Below are positions 51,371 through 59,552 of a stretch of 64,000 nucleotides of DNA, one piece after another. A model generated the notes under the pieces. The model worked only from the letters and a program-made list of their open reading frames with translations, was not told the DNA's origin and did not search any database. Position 1 is the stretch's first letter; every line of letters begins with the position of its first letter. The DNA lies in assembly GCA_020073365.1 (NCBI GenBank), contig JAIQFL010000006.1, positions 1 through 64,000 of the forward strand, given 5' to 3'. The stretch comes from Terriglobia bacterium. Its GTDB lineage: Bacteria > Acidobacteriota > Terriglobia > Bryobacterales > Bryobacteraceae. Position numbers and translations under genes: made by a program.

Positions 51371-54124
51371 TTATGCTTTCCCCTTCCCCGCCCGGCGGAT
51401 GGTCCGCAGGTCGGATACCGTGGGCGTGTACTTCACGATGTCCACGCGCACGTCGCGGTTATTGCCGGTGGGTCCCCAGTAGTTCAGGCGGAAGTTGACG
51501 TGGCCGTATCCGCCCACCAGTTGCGTGGGCTTGATCTTGATCACGATGGGCGATTGCCACCCGCCCTGGAGGAAGCCCAGGTACCGCTCCCAGCCGTGGT
51601 ACATGGTCAGCCGTTTGCGTTTTTCGCCGGGCAGGATCTGTACTTTGCTGACGAAACTCCCGTTGTCGTTGAACACCTTGACCCAGTCGTTGTCCTGGAT
51701 GTTGCGCGTCTTGGCGTCGTCCGGATGGATGTACACGATGGGGATGCCGCGCTGCAGCCGCAGTTGATACCGCGCGTCGCGCCACGTGGAATGGATGGAC
51801 CACCGGCCGTGCGGCGTGTTCCAGAAGAACGGATATTTGACGCTATCGCCGAGCGGCTCCTTATAGACCGGAAGCTGCTCGCCGAAATCCAGGAACCACG
51901 GGTGGTCCAGGTAGAACTGCTGCCGCCCGGTGAGGGTGCGCCACGGGCGCTTGTTCTCCACCTGGTGCTGAAACGGCGTGTAGGCCTGGCCCGGCTTGAT
52001 GTCGCTGTTCCACGCTTCCTCGTCGATCTTGCGGAAGCGCTGCGGGTGCTGCTTGAGCTCCTCGAAGGTCATGCCCTTCGTCTCAGGCGAATTGGAGAGG
52101 ATGAAGTTGGCTCCGTCCTCCGGTTGCTGGAACTGGCCGTTGCCGCTCCACAGGTCGTAGGTCTTGGTGAAGTCGCGGTTCCAGTCGAACTGCGCATCGT
52201 GGTACGGCGCCAGCTTCCGTTCCGCCGCGAGTTGGGACATCTTCTTGGCGAGGTCGCGGAAGATCTCCCAATCCGGCTTGGAGTCGTACAGCGGATCGAG
52301 CACCTTGTTAAAAGGATGAACGTAACTGTGACAGTCCGTGGTGCTGATGTCGGACTTCTCGTAGTAGCTGGCCGCCGGCAGAACCACGTCGGAGTGCAAC
52401 GCCGTGGTGTCCATGCGGTAGTTCAGATCGACGATGAGGTCCAGGTCCTTCCACAGCGATTTCAGGATGTACTCGTTGCCCTTGGCCTGGTTCAGGTAGT
52501 TGGCGCGCCACACGATCAGCGCGCGCGGCTTCTGGCTGCGATTCTTCGGATAGATCGGCATCCAGCCGTTCTTGACGCTCTCCTCGATGTAGTGTTCGAT
52601 GGGCTTGCCGTTGTACAGGTGCGGGTCGCGGTTGGAAGAGTGTGTGTAAGTCCACAGCGTCATGTTCTGCATGCGCTGCTTCTTCGCGCCCTCCGGGAAG
52701 GAGTAGGCGCGGAACCCGCGCTCCGGCCAGACGCGCTCCTGCCCCACGTAGTGGTTGAAACCGCCGCCGTTCTTTCCGGTGTTCCCGGTGAGCGCCACCA
52801 GCAGGATGAAACTGCGGTTCATGAGATCGTTGTGGAACCAGTGATTGGTCCCCGCCCCGTGAATGATCATGGCGGGCTTGCGCGTGGCGAACTCGTGTGC
52901 GAACTGGCGGATGTCGTTGAGCGCCAGGCCAGTGGTCTGGGCGACCGACTCCAGGGTGTAGGGCGCCAGTTTCTGGCGGAGCAGTTCGAAGACCGTGGTG
53001 ACCTCGCCATCGGAGTAGTGCAGATCGGGATCGGCGCCCGCAAGCGCGATGGTCTTCTGTGTGGAGCCCATCGAGCCGGGAGCTTCGTGACGCTGGCCGC
53101 TCCTGGCATCCTGGAAGAAGAACCGGTCGGCCACGTTGGGCGGCCGCACGAAGAGGTTGGTCCGTTTGTCAACCAGCAATGCCAGGTCGGTCTGCTCCTT
53201 CACGTAGGGCGCGTCGTAGAGATTGTTGTCGATGATGTACCTGGCGACGCCCAGCGCCAGCGCGGCATCGGTGCCGGGTTGAATGGCCAGGAACAGGTCG
53301 GTGTGCACCATCGACGAGTTGAAGTCGGGCGAAATGCCCACGATCTTGGCGCCGTTGTAGCGGGCTTCGAAGGCGAAGTGCGCATCGGGAATGCGCGTCT
53401 GCGAGATGTTGCTGCCCCACAGCACGATGTACCTGGAGTTGAACCAGTCGGCGCACTCGCAGGATTCCGTTTGCACGCCCCAGGTGAGCGGCTCGCCCGG
53501 CGGCAGGTCGCAATACCAGTCGTAGAAGGAGCAGAACACTCCGCCTGTATAGTGCGCGAAGCGCGAACCCGCCGCGAACGAAACGGGACTCATGGCGGGA
53601 ATCACGCTGAAGTACGTATTGGTGTCGGGACCGTAGGTGTAGATGTTATCGAGCAGCTTGCCGGCGATCAGCGTGAGCGCCTCGTCCCAGGTGGCTTTGC
53701 GCCACTTCCCCTCGCCTCTTTCGCCGGCGCGGATCAAAGGCGACCGCAGCCGCTGCGGTCCGTAGACGTACTCCGTAAAGCAGGCGCCCTTCTGGCAGCC
53801 GCGCGGGTTGTAGTCCGGCAGATTGGCGGAGATGCGCGGGTAGTCGGCGGCCTGCTCTTCGCGAATCATGACGCCGTTGCGCACGTAGACGTTCCAACTG
53901 CAGGAGCCGGTGCAGTTGGCCGAATGGGTGGAGCGCACTACCTTGTCCCAGGTCCACTGCTTGCGGTACAGGTCTTCCCAGTTGCGGTACGGGTAGACGT
54001 GCAGCGGATCGAGCGGGCCGGTGAAGGCCTCGAGGGCAGGCTTCTCGCTCTTCCGGCAGCCGGGGATGGAAGCGCCCAGGGCAGCGAGGGCGCCAAGCTT
54101 CAGGAAATCGCGTCGGTTGCTCAT
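51371..54124 (-). CDS. Tat-exported molybdopterin catalytic subunit, type II DMSO reductase family
   Basis: A 917-residue catalytic subunit. ATG at 54124 gives the twin-arginine signal SNRRDFLKLGALAALGASIP. The FS0 cluster is bound by His and three Cys (HSANCTGSCSW, later GCQKGACF), as in NarG, SerA and DdhA. SFYDWYCDLPPGEPLTWG and ADWFNSRYIVLWGSNISQTR match the region holding the Asp molybdenum ligand in NarG-type enzymes. Further blocks are IIHGAGTNHWFHNDLMNRS and HSDVVLPAASYYEKSD. Possible activities include nitrate, selenate, chlorate or hydrocarbon chemistry; the substrate cannot be named. It sits between the cytochrome c and beta-subunit genes. Confidence 0.93.
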   Translation of the reverse strand: MSNRRDFLKLGALAALGASIPGCRKSEKPALEAFTGPLDPLHVYPYRNWEDLYRKQWTWDKVVRSTHSANCTGSCSWNVYVRNGVMIREEQAADYPRISANLPDYNPRGCQKGACFTEYVYGPQRLRSPLIRAGERGEGKWRKATWDEALTLIAGKLLDNIYTYGPDTNTYFSVIPAMSPVSFAAGSRFAHYTGGVFCSFYDWYCDLPPGEPLTWGVQTESCECADWFNSRYIVLWGSNISQTRIPDAHFAFEARYNGAKIVGISPDFNSSMVHTDLFLAIQPGTDAALALGVARYIIDNNLYDAPYVKEQTDLALLVDKRTNLFVRPPNVADRFFFQDARSGQRHEAPGSMGSTQKTIALAGADPDLHYSDGEVTTVFELLRQKLAPYTLESVAQTTGLALNDIRQFAHEFATRKPAMIIHGAGTNHWFHNDLMNRSFILLVALTGNTGKNGGGFNHYVGQERVWPERGFRAYSFPEGAKKQRMQNMTLWTYTHSSNRDPHLYNGKPIEHYIEESVKNGWMPIYPKNRSQKPRALIVWRANYLNQAKGNEYILKSLWKDLDLIVDLNYRMDTTALHSDVVLPAASYYEKSDISTTDCHSYVHPFNKVLDPLYDSKPDWEIFRDLAKKMSQLAAERKLAPYHDAQFDWNRDFTKTYDLWSGNGQFQQPEDGANFILSNSPETKGMTFEELKQHPQRFRKIDEEAWNSDIKPGQAYTPFQHQVENKRPWRTLTGRQQFYLDHPWFLDFGEQLPVYKEPLGDSVKYPFFWNTPHGRWSIHSTWRDARYQLRLQRGIPIVYIHPDDAKTRNIQDNDWVKVFNDNGSFVSKVQILPGEKRKRLTMYHGWERYLGFLQGGWQSPIVIKIKPTQLVGGYGHVNFRLNYWGPTGNNRDVRVDIVKYTPTVSDLRTIRRAGKGKA

Positions 54125-55584
54125 GGGTGCCTCTTTCCGGCTGACCACACAGGCAGGAATGCCTGTGTCACTGGCGGCTGCCATTTCCGGATAAACGCCA
54201 GCAGGTCGCCGATGTCCGATTCGCTGAAGCCGGAGCGGCCGAATGCCGGCATGGGCGTGTTCTCACGGCCCACGCGGATGGTCTGGGCGATAAACGCATC
54301 GCTGGCCGCGCGCTGGAAAACCGGGTTGGCCAGCGCGGGCGCGATGAGCCCCTTGCCGTCCATTCCATGGCATCCGGCGCACTCCTGGGCGAAGAGCGTG
54401 GCCCCCCGCGCAGCGTCACCGTGCGGCGGAGCGGCCGGCAGGGGCACGGCGGGCGCCGAAGTTCGAAGGTACGCCACCAGCGCGGCCGTTTCCACATCGC
54501 TCAACCCGCCAGCCTTGGGCCCCCACCCCGGCATGCGCGTGCCGGGACGTCCCTCGCGGATATTCTCGGCCAGGCATTCGTCGTCTTCGGTGCGGACGAA
54601 TGCCGCGTTTCGAATTCCGGGGACGAAGCGCTGGAACTTCTTGTCCCAACGCGAGTGCAGGCCGGTATCGTGGCAGGCGGCGCAGTAGCGGTGGTAGAGC
54701 ACGGCTCCGTCGGGCGCGGCGGGGTGGAGTCGCGCGTACTGCTGGTCGATCTTGTCGGGCGCCAGGTATTCCGCCGGCAGGTCGCGCTCGCGCAGCGACA
54801 GCATGTATACGGTCAGCGCTTCCACTTGCGGGTGCGAGAGCGCCGGCGCCGGCATCAGGCTGCCTGGCACAATCCCCGCTGGATCGCGGAAGTGCTCCGC
54901 CATCCAGTTCCAATTGGTCTGCGATCCCTGGAGGTGCGCGCGCACGAACTGGTGCTTGGTCTTGAGGCCCACGTTGTCCAGGGCGGGGCCGAGTTGCCCG
55001 CCTTTGCCGTTGAGCTTGTGGCAGCCGTTGCAGCCCTTCTCCTCGAAGAGTTTCCCGCCCAGCACCAGCTTGTCGGCCGCGCCGGCGGGCAGCGCGCGCG
55101 GGTCGTGGCAGGAGGCGCAGGTCGCCTCGGTCAGGGACGCCGGCAACAGCGGGTAGTCCCAGAAGTAATCCTCGGCTTTGGCCTCTTCGAAGTTGAGCGC
55201 CGCGCCCTGCCCTTGATGGCATACGGTACAACCGAATTTCTCCACCCGGTGGATGGCCAGCAGGCGCTTCGGATGGACGCGGTGCGGATTGGGCGCGTCC
55301 GTCATGCGGGGGTCATCGATCCCCAGATGGCAGGACACGCAGCGGTCCACGGTGTGCAAGGCCGGAACCGTCACCTGGCGGATTTCAATCGGCAGGTTGC
55401 GCGCAGCCGCCCGCGAGGCGTCGTCCTTCGCCTTGGCTTCGAGAATTCCGCGGAATACGGCCTGGTGCCCGCGCCAGTCGGCCGAGATGTTCTCGCGGAC
55501 CGCGGCCGCAACCAGGAATCCGATGCTGACCACCGAGCAGATGACCGTGGCCCACTTATAAGGACGGGATGGATCACCAGACAT
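54121..55584 (-). CDS. Membrane-anchored cytochrome c with six haem-binding motifs
   Basis: A 487-residue protein with an N-terminal anchor (WATVICSVVSIGFLVAAAV) and six CXXCH motifs at residues 82, 119, 156, 185, 301 and 402. The first part resembles menaquinol-cytochrome c reductase multihaem subunits; the C-terminal two are class I cytochrome domains (ECAGCHGMDGKG, MPAFGRSGFSES with Met ligand). It would carry electrons between the Rieske/cytochrome b pair and the molybdoenzyme. The last residues VTQAFLPVW are encoded by a palindromic repeat. It overlaps the alpha start by 4 nt; AGGAGG precedes its own start. Confidence 0.93.
   Translation of the reverse strand: MSGDPSRPYKWATVICSVVSIGFLVAAAVRENISADWRGHQAVFRGILEAKAKDDASRAAARNLPIEIRQVTVPALHTVDRCVSCHLGIDDPRMTDAPNPHRVHPKRLLAIHRVEKFGCTVCHQGQGAALNFEEAKAEDYFWDYPLLPASLTEATCASCHDPRALPAGAADKLVLGGKLFEEKGCNGCHKLNGKGGQLGPALDNVGLKTKHQFVRAHLQGSQTNWNWMAEHFRDPAGIVPGSLMPAPALSHPQVEALTVYMLSLRERDLPAEYLAPDKIDQQYARLHPAAPDGAVLYHRYCAACHDTGLHSRWDKKFQRFVPGIRNAAFVRTEDDECLAENIREGRPGTRMPGWGPKAGGLSDVETAALVAYLRTSAPAVPLPAAPPHGDAARGATLFAQECAGCHGMDGKGLIAPALANPVFQRAASDAFIAQTIRVGRENTPMPAFGRSGFSESDIGDLLAFIRKWQPPVTQAFLPVWSAGKRHP
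54147..54168. repeat. Palindromic repeat coding the cytochrome c tail
   Basis: ACACAGGCA-GGAA-TGCCTGTGT is a perfect 9-bp hairpin with the same stem as 6923-6944. It lies wholly within the last codons of the cytochrome c gene and would encode TQAFLPVW from the minus strand. Confidence 0.75.
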
Positions 55585-55593
55585 TCATTCCTC

Positions 55594-57123
55594 CTAATGC
55601 GTGGGCCATTGGCTGGGCCACCAGTAGAACTGCCAGTTGGGGCCGCGGAAGATGGAGCCCATCGCGGTCAAGACCACGAAGCCCGCCAGGAAGCAGGTGA
55701 ACAGGGCCACCGCCGCAAGCCGGATGTTTCCGGTCCGGCGTAGCACCCACACAGACCAGGCCGAATACATCGCCACAATCACGGTGGCCGGATTGAGAAT
55801 AATGATGGCGATCTGTGGGATGGTGGGAAACCAGGCCCGCAGCCATCCAAAGTTGACGGTGAAAGTGAGCAGCGCCAGCACGCTCGCCAGACCATACACC
55901 AGCGACTGCCAGAACGTCCGCTGCCCCGCCGGACCACCGAACCAGACGCCCACCCCGCGCGGGTCGCGGTCGAGGTACGGAATGAGTCCGAGTCCCACCA
56001 GTACAATCGCAGGGATGCCGACCCCGCCCATGAACGCGGAGTAGGAGACCAATTCCTGCAGCCCCAGAAAATACCACGGGGCCTTGGCCGGGTTTTCGGG
56101 AATCGCGGGATTGGCCATCTCCTTCAGCGGCGCATCGAAGAAGTAACTCAGGACGAGGGTGACCGCGATGGTAAACATGAAAGCCGCGATCTCCGCCCAC
56201 ATCAGGTTCGGCCAACTGGAGACGGTGCCCTCGGGCGCGCGCCCCACCACCGGGGTGCGGCCCCGCACCACGGCCATCAGCCCGTAGGTCTTGGTGGGGG
56301 CGAAGACCTCGACGTCACGGCCGCCGATGCGCGCCGGCGGGCTCGGCAGCGATTCATCGCGCGAGAGGCCTCCATCCTTGCGCACGCGCCAGAAGTGCAC
56401 GCCCATCAGGGCGGTCAGCGCCAGCGGCAGCACCGCTACGTGCAAAACGTAGAACCGGATCAGGGCTTCCTGGCCGACGTAATTCGCGCCCAGCAACAGT
56501 TGCTTCTGGAAGCGGCCCGGATCGAACCATTGGGTGATACCGATGGCGTCGGTCACTTCGCGCGGCGAGTTGGCGATGTTGGCGCCGATGGTGATCGCCC
56601 AATAAGCGAGCTGGTCCCAAGGGAGCAGGTAACCGGTGAAGCTCAGCCCGAGGGTCATCACCAGCAGGGCCAGGCCGACCAGCCAGTTGAATTCGCGCGG
56701 CCGCTTGTAGGACCCGGTGTAAAACACGCGCGCCATGTGAAGGAAGACCGCCAGCACCATGAGATGGGCACCCCAGCGGTGGATGTTGCGGATGAACCTC
56801 CCGGCCGGCACAACGTAGTGAATGTCCTTGACCGAGTTGTATGCCAGTTCGGCGCCGGGCTTGTAGTAGACCATTAACAGAATGCCCGTGAGCGTCAGGA
56901 CCACGAAGGACGCCGTGAGGATGAGGCCCAGCCCGAATGTGTAGGTGAAGCGCAGCGAGTGGCGATGCACGCGCACGCTTTGCATGTGAAGGAAGAGATT
57001 GTGAAAGGTGCTTTGCGAGCTCTCGCGGTCCGTCTCAGGCATTTTGCCGTTGCGCAGCATGGACTCGCGGATGTGCCGCGGCGCCTCCTTGAGATTCTTC
57101 AGAAATTCTTTGGTTGGCGTCAT
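55594..57123 (-). CDS. Fused cytochrome b of a bc-type complex
   Basis: A 509-residue membrane protein starting MTPTKEFLKNLKEAPRHIRE. Residues about 60-240 are the haem-binding b6 part: two His pairs spaced 14 apart are seen in HRWGAHLMVLAVFLHMARVF and in LHVAVLPLALTALMGVHFWR. The subunit-IV-like part follows, with the quinol-site motif seen as NPAKAPWYFLGLQELVSYSA (PEWYFL-like). Extra helices close the protein. It oxidises quinol together with the Rieske protein. It starts 4 nt after the Rieske stop. Confidence 0.93.
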   Translation of the reverse strand: MTPTKEFLKNLKEAPRHIRESMLRNGKMPETDRESSQSTFHNLFLHMQSVRVHRHSLRFTYTFGLGLILTASFVVLTLTGILLMVYYKPGAELAYNSVKDIHYVVPAGRFIRNIHRWGAHLMVLAVFLHMARVFYTGSYKRPREFNWLVGLALLVMTLGLSFTGYLLPWDQLAYWAITIGANIANSPREVTDAIGITQWFDPGRFQKQLLLGANYVGQEALIRFYVLHVAVLPLALTALMGVHFWRVRKDGGLSRDESLPSPPARIGGRDVEVFAPTKTYGLMAVVRGRTPVVGRAPEGTVSSWPNLMWAEIAAFMFTIAVTLVLSYFFDAPLKEMANPAIPENPAKAPWYFLGLQELVSYSAFMGGVGIPAIVLVGLGLIPYLDRDPRGVGVWFGGPAGQRTFWQSLVYGLASVLALLTFTVNFGWLRAWFPTIPQIAIIILNPATVIVAMYSAWSVWVLRRTGNIRLAAVALFTCFLAGFVVLTAMGSIFRGPNWQFYWWPSQWPTH

Positions 57124-57127
57124 GGCT

Positions 57128-57583
57128 TCACACCCGGAACGTGGTTCCTTTCGGCACTTGCGATTCGGCATTCACCTGCAACTGCCCATCGGGCGACATC
57201 ACAATTTCGAGCCACGGTAGCGCGGCCGGCGCCGGGCCTCCGACCACCGTGCCATCGGTGCTGAAACGCGACCCGTGGCACGGGCAAGCGAAGCCCTCGC
57301 CTTCGGTGTGAGCGACCACGCACCCCAGGTGCGTGCAGACCGAGGAGATGGCGTGAAAGCCTTGCTCGTCGCGAAAGAGGAAGAACCCGCCGGCTTCCAT
57401 GCGAGTGGCGGAACCAACGGCATACTGCGCGGGGTCTCCCAGTTTGAAGACGCGCATGGGACCCGGCAGTACGGCGGGTTTGGGCAGCCGCATGACGCCG
57501 GCGAGCGCGGTGCCCATGGCGGCCACGGCGCTCCACAGGGCGGCGAGCCCGAGAAAGTCGCGGCGTTTGGGGGGATCAGGCAT
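57128..57583 (-). CDS. Rieske iron-sulfur protein
   Basis: A 151-residue protein. The start MPDPPKRRDFLGLAALWSAV has a twin-arginine-like N-terminus that doubles as membrane anchor. The 2Fe-2S ligands are CTHLGC (about 97-102) and CPCHGS (about 114-119), with the usual disulfide Cys in both. It pairs with the cytochrome b that follows after 4 nt to form a bc-like quinol oxidising core. Its start overlaps the flavoprotein stop by 8 nt. Confidence 0.95.
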   Translation of the reverse strand: MPDPPKRRDFLGLAALWSAVAAMGTALAGVMRLPKPAVLPGPMRVFKLGDPAQYAVGSATRMEAGGFFLFRDEQGFHAISSVCTHLGCVVAHTEGEGFACPCHGSRFSTDGTVVGGPAPAALPWLEIVMSPDGQLQVNAESQVPKGTTFRV

Positions 57584-59453
57584 AAGTCCACTCCTGGCGG
57601 AACTGAAAACGTTCCATGGTGATGGCATGGGTGGGACAGCGCTCCGCGCACAGCGCGCAGCGGATGCAGCGGTCTTCGTCCTTGATAATGGCGGAGTCGG
57701 TGGGACCGGCGGCGCCGGCGGCCAGCAGCGCTTCGAACTCCGGCGTCCGCTCCAGTTGCTCCAGCCCCACCAGCTTGAGGCAGAGCGTGGGGCAGACGTC
57801 CACGCAGCCGCCGCACAGAATGCACCTCTCGCCGTCGAATATGGTATTCACGCCGCAATCCAGGCAGCGGCCGGCCTCGGAAATCGCCTGCAATTCGGTG
57901 TACCCGGTCTCTACCAGGCGTTGCGGATCCGCCAAACGCTCCCGCGCGGAGGTCACCGGGATGTGCGCGCGGCGGCGGCCCTCGTAGCCGGCTTCTCGGC
58001 GGTAGTCCGCAATCTCGAAGTGGAGTTGCGTCTCCTGGACGCCCACCGCGCGGCCGGTCAGGAAGCGGTAAACGCTGCGCGCCGCCTTCTTGCCGCTGGC
58101 GATGGCGTCGATCATGAGCCGCGCGCCATAGGCCACGTCGCCGGCGGCGAAGACGCCCGGCATGTCCGTCTCCAGCGTCTCGGCGTTGAGTTGCAGCTTC
58201 GCGACGTTGCCCAGGAACGAGAGGTCCGGCATCTGGCCGACCGAGAGCAGCACCGTGTCGGCTTCGACGTCCACGGTGTCGGTGTCGTCATAGACCGGGG
58301 CAAAGCGGCGGTTGGCATCGAAGACCGAAAGCACGCGGCGGAAGCGCACGCCGGTCACCGCCCTCCGGCCGCCCTCTTCGCGGAACAGGAACTCCTTGGG
58401 ACCGACGCGGTTATGGCGGACGATGCCCTCTTCTTCGCCCTCGATGATCTCCACCTCGTCGGCGGGCATCTCCTCGCGCGATTCCAGGCACGCCAGGTGG
58501 ACTTCGCGCACCGCGGCTTGCCGCAATGCGACGCGCGAAATGTCGGTCTCGGTCTGCCTCGCAACCAGGCGCTCGGGATCGTCTTCGGTGTAGCGCACCG
58601 CGGAGCGCGAAACGTCGAACGCCACGTTACCTCCGCCGATCACCACCACGCGGCGGCCCATGGGAATGCGCTCGCCGAGCGACACCGCGCGCAGAAAATC
58701 GATGCCGCCGTGGATCCCTTCGGCATCGGCCCCGGGGAGCGAGAGCATGCGCGCCCGCTTGGCACCTACCGCAATGATCACCGCCCGAAAATCGCGGCGC
58801 AGTTCCGCAAAGTCGATGTCGCGGCCGATCTTGACGCCACAGCGGAATTCCACCCCCAGCGAGCGGATGAGCTCGATTTCGGCGCTGATGAGATCGCGCG
58901 GCAGACGGTACGCGGGAATCCCGGTGTAGAGCATGCCGGCCGGGCGCGGTTCGGCCTCGAAGATGGTGGGCGCCATGCCCATGAGCGCGAGGTCATGCGC
59001 CGCGGCGAGGCCGGCGGGTCCGGAACCGACGATCGCCACGCGCAGGCCTTCCGGTTTGCGGTACTCGCGAGAGGCCAGGAAACGGGCGAGGTTGGTCATC
59101 TCCTCCAGGCCATCGCATTCGCCCGCCGGGAAATCCTGAGGGGAGCGGGCGGGGCCTGCATACCGGTCGGAGACAAATCGCTTGAGGGCCCGGATGGCGA
59201 TGGGCTGGTCTATGGAACCCCGGCGGCATGCCGCTTCGCAGGGAGCGCCGCAAACCCGTCCGCAGATGGACGCGAGCGGGTTGGGACCGCGCGCGATGAG
59301 GTACGCCGCCTCGTATTCCCCGGCGGCGATGGAGCGGACATACCCGCGAGCATCGGTGTGTACCGGGCACGCGTACTGGCACTTGATTTGCCGGCGCCAA
59401 TACTCTTCGTCGGGGATGCTGGCCGTAAACCGAGTTGCAGCCGGCTGTACCAT
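57576..59453 (-). CDS. FAD/4Fe-4S NAD(P)-type oxidoreductase (GltD/DPD-like) heading the respiratory operon
   Basis: A 625-residue protein. Residues 20-110 form the DPD-type Fe-S domain (CQYACPVHTDARGYV, CGRVCGAPCEAACRRGSID). Two nucleotide-binding folds follow: VAIVGSGPAGLAAAHDLALM for FAD and VVVIGGGNVAFDVSRSAVR for NAD(P). The FAD-closing motif GVFAAGDVAYGARLMIDAI is present. The C-terminus has two ferredoxin clusters, CILCGGCVDVCP and CIRCALCAERCP. It is related to glutamate-synthase small subunits but heads a respiratory operon, so it probably feeds electrons from NAD(P)H or a ferredoxin into the chain, or runs in reverse. Confidence 0.9.
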   Translation of the reverse strand: MVQPAATRFTASIPDEEYWRRQIKCQYACPVHTDARGYVRSIAAGEYEAAYLIARGPNPLASICGRVCGAPCEAACRRGSIDQPIAIRALKRFVSDRYAGPARSPQDFPAGECDGLEEMTNLARFLASREYRKPEGLRVAIVGSGPAGLAAAHDLALMGMAPTIFEAEPRPAGMLYTGIPAYRLPRDLISAEIELIRSLGVEFRCGVKIGRDIDFAELRRDFRAVIIAVGAKRARMLSLPGADAEGIHGGIDFLRAVSLGERIPMGRRVVVIGGGNVAFDVSRSAVRYTEDDPERLVARQTETDISRVALRQAAVREVHLACLESREEMPADEVEIIEGEEEGIVRHNRVGPKEFLFREEGGRRAVTGVRFRRVLSVFDANRRFAPVYDDTDTVDVEADTVLLSVGQMPDLSFLGNVAKLQLNAETLETDMPGVFAAGDVAYGARLMIDAIASGKKAARSVYRFLTGRAVGVQETQLHFEIADYRREAGYEGRRRAHIPVTSARERLADPQRLVETGYTELQAISEAGRCLDCGVNTIFDGERCILCGGCVDVCPTLCLKLVGLEQLERTPEFEALLAAGAAGPTDSAIIKDEDRCIRCALCAERCPTHAITMERFQFRQEWTYA

Positions 59454-59489
59454 GCTGTCCCTTGATACTGCGTTTCAGGCGTACAAAGC

Positions 59490-59505
59490 GGTGACCAAAG
59501 TCACA
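59490..59505. promoter_or_regulatory. CRP/FNR-like palindrome between the respiratory operon and the porin
   Basis: GGTGA-CCAAAG-TCACA matches the CRP-type consensus TGTGA-N6-TCACA except for one base. It lies 37 nt upstream of the flavoprotein start and 48 nt upstream of the porin start. On the minus strand a TATACT -10-like box lies at 59512-59517. Control by a CRP/FNR-superfamily regulator is inferred from the motif alone. Confidence 0.4.
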
Positions 59506-59552
59506 TAAAATAGTATAGGATCAGAATATCATAAGCTAAAGGAGAACCACCT

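Noticed and set aside
51371-54124. Naming the molybdoenzyme as nitrate reductase
   Set aside because: NarG-like blocks are present, but the Tat signal, haem-b gamma subunit and cytochrome partners also fit selenate, chlorate, dimethylsulfide or hydrocarbon enzymes. The substrate cannot be decided by eye.
51500-54688. Plus-strand open frame of over 1,000 codons opposite the molybdoenzyme subunit
   Set aside because: High-GC antisense frame. The minus strand has unmistakable cofactor and Fe-S motifs; this one has none.
57399-59465. Plus-strand open frame opposite the flavoprotein and Rieske genes
   Set aside because: Spans two real minus-strand genes and shows no recognisable fold.
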